From Aquilaria yunnanensis (lineage: Eukaryota; Streptophyta; Magnoliopsida; Malvales; Thymelaeaceae), in contig CM077597.1 of assembly GCA_039654915.1 (NCBI GenBank), positions 93,002,001-93,066,000 of the forward strand: a stretch of DNA of 64,000 nt. The letters run 5' to 3'. Every line of letters begins with the position of its first letter. Within the stretch, counting starts at the first letter, position 1. This document shows, piece by piece, positions 36,106 through 44,967 of the stretch. Below the pieces are notes generated by a model, which ran no database searches, was not told where the DNA came from, and saw nothing but the letters and a program-made list of their open reading frames with translations. The translations under genes and the position numbers were made by a program.

Positions 36106-38668
36106 AATGACAGGGAATCCTTTTACTAAACTTACATCTTTGAGAGCTTGTCAAAGTAATTTAATAGTAAAAATCTCCTAGATTTAGTCCAGAATCTAGG
36201 GTGTAGTCTTTGTTAAATGGACACCTGGTATTCTTTTTTCTGGTACAACAAAAAGATGTAATGTGTGCATTCTACCACTTTTTACTTAAAATTCCATTTT
36301 TACATCCACATATTCTACCACTCTTTACCAAAAATTCCATTTTTACATCTATCTCTCACTCTTTGCCATTAGACTACCCATTATTGCCATCACATTTTAC
36401 TTTGTAAAAGATACTACTCGTGGGTAAAAATGAAAGTTAAGGGAGATTTGATAGTAGTGACCTTGAAAGTGCTGCCAAATCTAGTAAGAAGGATTTCAAA
36501 TGTTGCACCTCAACTCTAAAAAAAAAAGAATTCACAGTGGTTATCAACATTCTTGCAAGAAGTCTCGGGTTAGCTTCCAAAGAAGGTAGCTCTCATATTA
36601 AATGACTTCAGTGGCCTCCCAATTCTCACAAATGCTCAACACAAAAAAAAAAGGTTCTCGATTCTCCGCAATACAAACTCCAAAAAGGGAAGAAGTTTTT
36701 CCCTTCCATCCAAAGCCATTAAAGGGAAAATTCAAAACAAAAAAAAAAAAGAGACTGAGAGCAAGCACGAGCAAGCAAAGCCACTTGAGTCATCTCACTT
36801 CAAGAGAGCTATCAAGTATGTCATCACCATAGCTCACACAAAAAAAAAAACAACAACAACAACAACAAAAGAAACAAAAAAAAAAGAAAAGAAAAGAGGC
36901 TCAAGTTAGAGCAAAAGAAAGAAAAAAAAAGTGAGCTATGGATTCTAGACTGAAAACCTGCAAAGGCGGTTTAGAAGACAAAAGCAACCCTCAAACCAAG
37001 CGTACATAAAGATTACGATAGTTGGGGGGCAACATATGAGGTCTAACTTTCTGGAAAAGGTGGCAAGTTTGAGGTCTTCACTATTGAATTTTTCACCATA
37101 ATCAGATATGCTCACGAGTAGTATTAAAAGACCCTTCTTTCACACCACTCAAACTTAACTTTCCTCAGACCTAACATTTACCCCTTGATATCATCCTCAT
37201 TCAGCTAAAAGACTACCACAAGAAAAAAAAACACTCAAACTTAACTTTCCTCAGACCTAACATTTACCTTTTGATATCATCCTCATTCATAAAAAAAACT
37301 ATCATTATGAATTACGTTTCTATCTTATTGCCTTGTACAGTTTATGTCTTCGAGTTGGAAAGGGGAAGAATGACAGGATATTTTAATTTAAAAACAAAGA
37401 CCGTAAGTTACTGGGTCAAGCTTTGCAAATTGATGAAAGTTTTTCTTTAAGGCGAAACCATTATTCATTAATGTGTGTAGACTTAAAAGTGAGGAGATAG
37501 CTTGAGACTTTCTTTAAGAAGATGTGGTTCTTGTAAGAGAAATTCACGATTGAGGGCCATCACAAAGGTTTAGAAATGCTCGATCTTCTTTTAAATCAAA
37601 GGCGAGATGATACCTTTTATCCACATAAACACCATATTCAGGGGGCAAAGTACTCTTTACGAAGCGTAAGAAGAGTACTGTCAACGAAGAAGCTCAATAA
37701 ACAAAGGGGGCAAGTCTCATCGAGCAAAACTTGAGTTTAAAGAAGAGCAATCATTCAGATTATAACATGGGAATAAGTATGTGTCAGCCCGGACACAAGA
37801 AAAAGGACAAACATTGAAAGTTAAGCCTTTAATGCTATGAAATCCATGACAAGGGATGAGTACCCAAAGAGACATAAAGTATGAGGTGGGCGAACATTAA
37901 AGAAATTGAGGCCAAAATTCAAGAACAATTCAAGGAAAGGGGATTTTGAAAAGAGTTGGGCTTTTAAGGCAATGGACAAGAGCTGGGAAGCATAAAGAGA
38001 TTCAATGATAGTCCAAGAAGGCAATCACAAAGAAGATCCAGTAAAGCAAAGACATGAAGAACTAGATCTATCCAAAAATCCAAAAAAAAAAAAACATCAA
38101 TTCCACATGCTCTGCATTCATGCATTTCACATCATGCATGCATGGCTTTTACATAATAGGAACCAAATGGGAAGCACATCCACGGCACAGTTATAGCAGT
38201 ATAAGCTGGGATCGCAATGACATCAGCTCTTACCAGTCTATCATTGGATGCACAGCTAATACGCTAGACCCAGTCCCATCAGGGATCCAAGGATAAAGTA
38301 GACAATATTGTCAAAAGCTTGGCAATTGATTCAATAATCGAGGCTACACCTGGAAGGACAGGATTGATGCCAGCTTAGCAGCATCCAAGATAAGAGCTAG
38401 CTGTGGTCAAAGATAAGGCAAACATCAAGAAATATTGTCGTTGAAAATTTGTCAAAAGCGGACAATGGATTCAATAATCGAGGACTGGATCGACGTCAGC
38501 TCGATGAAATATCCAAGATAAAAAATATCTATCACATCAAAATGAAGTAGGATCCACTTTTCCGGTTAAGCGGCGAATACGGTACTCCGTGACTCTCAAG
38601 TTGGTTCTCTCAGTTGCCCATAATAACTGATTCTTTCCTCTCTTCTTTCTTTTACTTCCCTCTAGAAA
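36106..38668. other. spacer where pol is missing
   Basis: No RT, RNase H or integrase motif is visible. A-rich tracts and GGGGGCAA blocks (37025, 37640, 37705) resemble DNA after pol in related elements, suggesting pol was deleted. Two diverged copies of a block containing GATTCAATAATCGAGG lie at about 38290-38420 and 38445-38530. The last 100 bp is a C/T-rich leader that recurs before the next gene copies. Confidence 0.5.
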
Positions 38669-39199
38669 ATGGATCCTACTCTTTCTGTCTTACAAAAATA
38701 TTTTCCTTCTCTCCCAATGAACATTCTCAAAAAGATCTACCAAGTTCGCTGTGAACGATTAAGAGTTCTGATGCACAAAGGAATCCCTGAAGATGTGCGG
38801 TGGTTAATCGAAGCCAAGGTTCGTCTGGCAGGTGAAATCGCAGAGGCATTTGTGTCTCACATGCCTGGTATAGGCAAAAGCTCTTATGCCAAAAAGTGAA
38901 GAGCGAAAAGGTTACAAGTCTGCCATAAATGTGGACGGTGGACTTGTAATACTAAATGTCGTTCTTTAGGGATGATCTCTGATAATCGAGAAGATAAAAT
39001 ATGATTCATCAAGAATGGCCTGAGTAAGGACTTATTGGATGATATCCAATTGACTCTTGAGATGCATTCTTGTGGATCAGTGCAACGCGAACTTCTTGGT
39101 TTATGGAGCATTTTTCATGAAGAACGAGAACGATACAGTCTCGGGAATCTGACTGTAAACGACCCTGTTTGCCAGCTTGTAAGAAAACTGGATGGGTAG
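38669..39199 (+). pseudogene. cysteine-motif cargo gene, copy 1 (broken)
   Basis: Same frame and length (176 codons to TAG) as copies 2 and 3, but with two in-frame TGA codons. One lies where the others have Arg in the basic stretch (AKK-stop-RAKR, near 38897), one where they have Arg before FIKNG (near 39000); both are explained by AGA to TGA. The cysteine motif CHKCGRWTCNTKC is kept. It was therefore probably functional when duplicated. No TATA box as clear as those of the later copies is seen upstream. Confidence 0.8.
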
Positions 39200-39378
39200 C
39201 AAATCCTCGACTCATAGAAGGCGTTAATGCTGTTACTGGACGTAAATTAGTGGAAGATGTAAGCCACAGTCACAATTACTGTACATACAATTTGTCATAT
39301 TTGGAAAAATTTCCATTTTCTTTTGACAATAATGTACTTACTCCCATAAGTGTAATCGACACGTTATCCTTTCATCAC

Positions 39379-39385
39379 TATAAAT
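39379..39385 (+). promoter_or_regulatory. TATA box of cargo copy 2
   Basis: TATAAAT in TCATCACTATAAAT, 105 bp before the ATG; the same context precedes copy 3. Confidence 0.6.
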
Positions 39386-39489
39386 GCATGTTCTTCTTTT
39401 CGATTAAGCAGTGGATACGATACTCCGTAACTTCCAAAGTCGGTTGTTTCAGAGTCCTTTCCCTCATCCATTAAATTCTTCTTTCATCA

Positions 39490-40023
39490 ATGGATTCTAC
39501 TCTTTTTACCCTGCGAAAGTATTTTCCTTCTCTTCCAATAAATGTTCTTAAAAAGATCTACCATGCTAGATGTGAACGATTTAGAGTATTTATGCACAAA
39601 GGCATTCCTGATAATGTGCGGTGGCTAATCGAAGCTAAGGTTCGGTCGGCTACTGAAGTTCCAGATGCATTCTTCCCCCGTATGCCCGGCTTTGTTAAAA
39701 GCGCTTATGCCAAAAAGAGAAGAGCAAGGAGGCTAGGCGTCTGTCATAATTGTGGATGGTGGATTTGCGTCACTAAATGTCGTTCTCTAGGATACATCTC
39801 CAAAAATCGCGAGGATAAAAGAAAATTCATAAAGAATGGTCTGCGTAAGGAATCTCTAGGGGATATCCGAGGGACTCTTGAAGCACATTCTTGTAGAATA
39901 GTACAACGCGAAATAGTCGATTTATGGAGGACTTACCATAAAGAACGAGACCGTTACAGTCCCCAAAATCTGACTGTAAACGACCTTGTTTGTCAGTTTG
40001 TAAGAAAACTGGATGGGAAGTAA
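39490..40023 (+). CDS. small cysteine-motif cargo protein, copy 2
   Basis: 177 aa, intronless, open. Residues 1-75 are basic and helical (LRKYFPSLPINVLKKIY, HKGIPDNVRWLIEAKVR); residues 75-83 are KKRRARRLG. A zinc-binding-like CX2CX4CX3C follows (CHNCGWWICVTKC). The C-terminal third differs most from copy 3. A basic KSxYAxKRRA stretch followed by such cysteines is the layout of the carla-/allexivirus nucleic-acid-binding protein family (Viral_NABP, PF05515), so a zinc-dependent nucleic-acid-binding role is possible. That link is inference; a plant zinc-ribbon gene is the alternative. The ATG is the first after its TATA box with the C/T-rich leader. Confidence 0.78.
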   Translation: MDSTLFTLRKYFPSLPINVLKKIYHARCERFRVFMHKGIPDNVRWLIEAKVRSATEVPDAFFPRMPGFVKSAYAKKRRARRLGVCHNCGWWICVTKCRSLGYISKNREDKRKFIKNGLRKESLGDIRGTLEAHSCRIVQREIVDLWRTYHKERDRYSPQNLTVNDLVCQFVRKLDGK

Positions 40024-40188
40024 ATCCCCGACTTATAGAAGGCATTGAAGCCATTACTGGACATAAATCAGTAGAAGATGAGAGCCACAGTCATGATTGC
40101 TGTACATATAAGCTGTCATTTGTCTTTTCTTTTGACAATAATGTACTTGCTTCTGTAAGTGTAATTAACGCATTATCCCTTTCATCAC

Positions 40189-40196
40189 TATAAATA
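40189..40196 (+). promoter_or_regulatory. TATA box of cargo copy 3
   Basis: TATAAATA in TCATCACTATAAATA, 67 bp before the ATG. Confidence 0.65.
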
Positions 40197-40262
40197 TGTG
40201 TTAGTTATTTCCGTTTCCTACAATCACTAATTTCTTTCTTCTCTTAAATACCTCCTTCATCA

Positions 40263-40811
40263 ATGGAGTCTTCTCTTTCCGCCCTACGAAAGTATTTTCC
40301 TTCCTTCCCAATAAATGTTCTTAAAAAGATTTATCAAGCTAGATGTGAACGATTCAGAGTATTTATGCACAAAGGCATTCCTGATAATGTGCGGTGGCTA
40401 ATCGAAGCTAAGGTTCGTTCAGCTGGTGAAGTTCCAGAAGCGTTCTTTCCCCGTATGCCCGGCTTTGGTAAAAGCGCTTATGCCAAAAAAAGAAGAGCAA
40501 AGAGGCTAGGCGTTTGTCATAATTGTGGATGGTGGATTTGCGGCAATAAATGTCGTTCTCCAGGAGTGATCACCAGAAATCGTAATGATAGAATAAGATT
40601 CATTAAGAATGGCTTGCGTAAGGAATCTCTGGAAGATATCCGAGAGGTTCTTGAAGTACATTCTTGCGGAATAGTGCAATTTGAGATTGTTGGATTATGG
40701 ATAATTCTCCAAAACGAACGAGATTGTTATAGTCTTGGGAATCTGACTTTAAACGACCCAGTTTGCCAGTTTGTGAGAAAACTGGATGGGATGCAAATCG
40801 CCGATTCATAG
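40263..40811 (+). CDS. small cysteine-motif cargo protein, copy 3
   Basis: 182 aa, intronless, open. It is nearly identical to copy 2 over the first 100 residues, including GIPDNVRWLIEAKVRSA, AYAKKRRAKRLG and the CX2CX4CX3C motif (CHNCGWWICGNKC). It diverges after about residue 105, and its end is a few codons longer (MQIADS). The duplicated unit includes promoter and leader: spacing between starts is 821 bp (copies 1-2) and 773 bp (copies 2-3). Conservation of the basic and cysteine part against a drifting tail suggests selection on that part. Same functional inference as copy 2. Confidence 0.78.
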   Translation: MESSLSALRKYFPSFPINVLKKIYQARCERFRVFMHKGIPDNVRWLIEAKVRSAGEVPEAFFPRMPGFGKSAYAKKRRAKRLGVCHNCGWWICGNKCRSPGVITRNRNDRIRFIKNGLRKESLEDIREVLEVHSCGIVQFEIVGLWIILQNERDCYSLGNLTLNDPVCQFVRKLDGMQIADS

Positions 40812-40849
40812 AAGGCATTGAAGCCGTTACTGGATGCAAAATCAATGGA

Positions 40850-41206
40850 AGACGTGGACCAAAGTCACGATTACTGTACATGCTAGCTGTCGCTTTTGAA
40901 ATTATCCTCCCAATAATGTACCTACTCCTGACATGAGGTACAGTTATGACTACTGCATATAGTTGCCACTTTTGAAATTTTCCTTCTCATCCGACAATCA
41001 CGTGCCTACTCCTGACGTAAGCTACAGTCACGACTACTGTGTATGCTAGTTGCTTTTGAAATTTTCCTCCTCTTTTGACGATAATGTACCCATTCCTAAC
41101 ATGAGTTATAGTCACGATTAATATGTATAACTGTCACTTTTGAAAATTTTCTCTTTTTCCGACAATAATATATCCACTCTTGAAAATAAAATTATCTCTT
41201 CATCTC
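40850..41206 (+). promoter_or_regulatory. repeated upstream module before the LOG-like copy
   Basis: Four tandem units of about 80 bp share (C/T)ACAGTCACGACTACTGT, TTTTGAAATTTTCC and GACAATAATGTACCTACTCC. Single diverged units precede copy 2 (39255-39385) and copy 3 (40074-40198). One unit contains TGACGTAAG, matching the TGACG core bound by plant TGA-type bZIP factors. It looks like an amplified upstream control region. Confidence 0.55.
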
Positions 41207-41214
41207 TATAAATA
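41207..41214 (+). promoter_or_regulatory. TATA box of LOG-like copy
   Basis: TATAAATA in CATCTCTATAAATA, 41 bp before the ATG at 41255. Confidence 0.6.
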
Positions 41215-41254
41215 TATCCTCTTTTCTCATTCTCTCACAAGGGTGAGGACAGGA

Positions 41255-41838
41255 ATGGAGAAAACCCTAACTCGTAAATCCTGAAGTATTTATGTATTTT
41301 CTGGGGCTTTTCCTGGAAAAGATGAAGAGTATTTAAAGGCAGCCAACCATTTGGGTAGAGTATTAGCTGAGCGAAAAATACATTTAGTTTATGGAGGAGG
41401 TAGTGTCGGATTAATGGAAGGTGTAGCATCAGCAGCATCTTTAGGAGGAGTCAAGTTTTGGGCATCATCCCTGCATCTCTGAAATCGGTTTCTGGGGGCA
41501 CGATTGGAGAAGAGCTAGTGGTTAAAAATCTGCAAGAACGCTTGTTACAAATGCTTTTTAATGCTGATGCTTTTATCGCTCTACCAGGTGGCTTTGGCAT
41601 ATTAGGAGAAGTCTTCCAAATCGCTTCCATGGCCCAACTTAATTTGCATCAAAAACCCATTGGGCTGTTAAATGTTAACTATTTCTTTGCAGGTCTATTA
41701 TCTTTTATGAATCGTGCTGTGAAGCAGAAGTTTATCCCTGAGGTGGCATGACGGATCATAATATCCGCAACAACTGCTGAAGAATTGCTAAATAAAATAA
41801 AATGCAAGCTTTTGTTCCTGAACCAGATCCAGCAATGA
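41255..41838 (+). pseudogene. LOG-like (cytokinin riboside monophosphate phosphoribohydrolase) retrocopy
   Basis: From ATG at 41255 the reading shows LOG family marks: ICVFSGAFPGKDEEYLKAA, LVYGGGSVGLMEGVASAA, then after a one-base frameshift near 41450 GIIPASLKSVSGGTIGEE and LPGGFGILGEVFQIAS. The last corresponds to the PGGxGTxxE nucleotide-binding/catalytic motif, here with GI for GT. In-frame TGA codons occur at 41282 and 41749. LOG enzymes release active cytokinin from nucleotide precursors in the cytosol. Plant LOG genes have several introns; this copy has none, so it likely came through an RNA. It sits in the same tandem layout, with the same promoter type, as the cysteine-motif genes. 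Confidence 0.85.
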
Positions 41839-42440
41839 TAGACTGGACACAACAGTCTTTCCCGACCAGTTCGATCCCACAATGGTCCTCTACTAACCCT
41901 ATTAAAGTATTGTGGAAGAAGAAGCGGTCCGATCTGTTTTTCTTGTCCTTTCGTTTTAATTATCAGCATTTTCTTTCGTGTTCCAGTTTTCTTTTCAGGG
42001 AATTTCCTTTTTATCTTATAAGATAGTTTCATCCATGCTGATATTAAAACCATGGGACAATGCCTTTAGGTTGGAATGGCTGAGTAAAGAGAAATTTTTA
42101 TTACTCTTGAGACGCATCCTATTAGGTCTACTAGGCATAACATTTTGGGGTAGTTAAGCTTCAACCTTATTTGGATGACATATCTCTCAAGCGAATCTAT
42201 ATTTACTAAAGAAAATATTAAATGAACCGTGGATATTGATTCCAAATATCCCTTCGCTTTACATAATTTATCAGCGTTATGGTCATCATCAAGATTCACT
42301 CGTTTTAACGAAGTCTAAATTTTTGTACACGCCTGATATGAAAATTCACACTTTCGGAGAAAATTATTCCAATTTCAATTGCTTTCATATAAATTTCGCT
42401 AGAGGTTCTAAGAAGAGTTCCTTAAGCCTCATTCAATTAA
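41839..42440. other. spacer between LOG-like copy and hairpin array
   Basis: AT-rich, no recognisable gene; the first repeat units begin at its end. Confidence 0.5.
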
Positions 42441-43680
42441 ATTTCCAAAGATAGGAAAGTTCCTATTGTCGAGGTTCTAAGGAGAGTTCCTTAAGCCTCA
42501 TTCAATCAAATTTCCAACGATAGGAAAGTTCCTATCGTCGAGGTTCTAAGGAGAGTTCCTTAAGCCTCATTCAATCAATTTTACTAGTTCAAGGAGAGTT
42601 CCTTAACCTCATTCAATCAATTTTACTTTCAACAATAGGAAAGTTCCTATTGTCAAGGTTCAAGGAGAGTTCCTTAACCTCATTCAATCAATTTTACTTT
42701 CAACGATAGGAAAGTTCCTATCGTCGAGGTTCAAGGAGAGTTCCTTAACCTCATTCAATCAAATTTTCAACGATAGGAAAGTTCCTATCGTCGAGGTTCA
42801 AGGAGAGTTCCTTAACCTCATTCAATCAATTTTACTTTCAACGATAGGAAAGTTCCTATCGTCGAGGTTCAAGGAGAGTTCCTTAACCTCATTCAATCAA
42901 TTTTACTTTCAACGATAGGAAAGTTCCTATCGTCGAGGTTCAAGGAGAGTTCCTTAACCCCATTCAATCAAATTTTCAACGATAGGAAAGTTCCTATCGT
43001 CGAGGTTCAAGAAGAGTTCCTTAACCTCATCCAATCAATTTTACTTTCAACGATAGCAAAGTTTCTATCGTCGAGGTTCAAGGAGAGTTCCTTAACCTCA
43101 TTCAATCAATTTTACTTTCAACGATAGGAAAGTTCCTATCGTCGCGGTTCAAGGAGAGTTCCTTAACCTCATTCAATCAAATTTTCAACGATAGGAAAGT
43201 TCCTATCGTCGAGGTTCAAGGAGAGTTCCTCAACCTCATCCAATCAATTTTACTTTCAACGATAGGAAAGTTCCTATCGTCGAGGTTCAAGGAGAGTTCC
43301 TTAACACCATTCAATCAATTTTACTTTCAACGATAGGAAAGTTCCTATCGTAAAGGTTCAAGGAGAGTTCCTTAACCTCATTCAATCAATTCTACTTTCA
43401 ACGATAGGAAAGTTCCTATCGTCGAGGTTCAAGGAGAGTTCCTTAACCTCATTCAATCAATTTTACTTTCAACGATAGAAAAGTTCCTATCGTCGAGGTT
43501 CAAGGAGAGTTCCTTAACCTCATTCAATCAATTTTACCTTCAACGATAGGAAAGTTCCTATTGTCGAGGTTCAAGGAGAGTTCCTTAACCTCATTCAATC
43601 AATTTTACTTTCAACGATAGGAAAGTTCCTATCGTCGAGGTTCAAGGAGAGTTCCTTAACCTCATCCAATCAATCAACCA
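42440..43680. repeat. hairpin-forming tandem array, family A
   Basis: About 17 units of 67-72 bp. Each contains CGATAGGAAAGTTCCTATCG (9-bp arms, 2-base centre) and a second inverted pair GAGGTT ... AACCTC enclosing AAGGA ... TCCTT. A transcript would fold into alternating stem-loops. The array lies next to the 3' LTR, the known variable repeat zone of Tat-like elements. Confidence 0.92.
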
Positions 43681-44870
43681 GTCCATCTTACAACGATGGG
43701 AGCTTTCCTATCGTAGAGGTTCTAAGGACCTTTCCTTAACCTTAAACAATCAATCAACCAGTCCATCTTACAACGATAGGAGCTTTCCTATCGTAGAGGT
43801 TCTAAGGACCTTTCCTTAAACCTCAAACAATCAATCAATCAGTCCATCTTACAATGATAGGAGCTTTCCTATCGTAGAGGTTCTAAAGACCTTTCCTTAA
43901 CCTCAAACAATCAATCAACCAGTCCATCTTACAACGATAGGAGCTTTCCTATCGTAGAGGTTCTAAGGACCTTTCCTTAAACCTCAAACAATCAATCAAT
44001 CAGTCCATCTTACAACGATAGGAGCTTTCCTATCGTAGAGGTTCTAAGGACCTTTCCTTAACCTCAAACAATCAATCAATCAGTCCATCTTACAACGATA
44101 GGAGCTTTCCTATCGTAGAGGTTCTAAGGACCTTTCCTTAAACCTCAAACAATCAATCAACCAGTCCATCTTACAACGATAGGAGCTTTCCTATCGTAGA
44201 GGTTCTAAGGACCTTTCCTTAACCTCAAATAATCAATCAACCAGTCCATCTTACAATGATAGGAGCTTTCCTATCGTAGAGGTTCTAAGGACCTTTCCTT
44301 AAACCTCAAACAATCAATCAATCAGTCCATCTTACAACGATAGGAGCTTTCCTATCGTAGAGGTTCTAAGGACCTTTCCTTAACCTCAAACAATCAATCA
44401 ATCAGTTCATCTTATAACGATAGGAGCTTTCCTATCGTAGAGGTTCTAAGGACTTTTCCTTAACCTCAAACAATCAATCAATCAGTTCATCTTACAACGA
44501 TAGGAGCTTTCCTATCGTACAGGTTCTAAGGACCTTTCGTTAAACCTCAAACAATCAATCAACCAGTCCATCTTACAACGATAGGAGCTTTCCTATCGTA
44601 GAGGTTCAAAGGACCTTTCCTTAAACCTCAAACAATCAATCAATCAGTCTATCTTACAATGATAGGAGCTTTCCTATCGTAGAGGTTCTAAGGACCTTTC
44701 CTTAAACCTTAAAACCAACCAAATCAATTTCTTTTCGACGGTAGGAAGGTTCCTATCGTAGAGGTTCTAAGATAGGGCCCTTAACCTCGATCAATCAATC
44801 AATTTTTATTTAACGATAGGAGAGTTCCTATCGCAGAGGTTCTAAAAAAGTTCCTTAACCTTAGGATTTA
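43681..44870. repeat. hairpin-forming tandem array, family B
   Basis: About 13 units of 79-81 bp with CGATAGGAGCTTTCCTATCG, GAGGTTCTAAGGACCTTTCC and CAATCAATCAACCAGTCCATC, then two units intermediate between families. The stem sequence is shared with family A, but the linkers differ. At the array end is a unit-like block near 44810. Confidence 0.92.
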
Positions 44871-44951
44871 GGCGGCGAGAAAGTTTTCAATGCCTAGCTA
44901 AGCCGGACGAAATTTGGTAACGACTTTGCATACATTATGTCCCATGAAGCA

Positions 44952-44967
44952 TGCAAAGGGGGGCAGC
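44952..44967 (+). other. polypurine tract of cargo element
   Basis: GCAAAGGGGGGCAGC directly precedes the 3' LTR start TGTTGACACCC. Confidence 0.8.

Noticed and set aside
42440..44870. CRISPR-like repeat-spacer array
   Set aside because: Units are whole tandem repeats of 67-81 bp with no unique spacers, in a eukaryotic LTR element; no cas genes.
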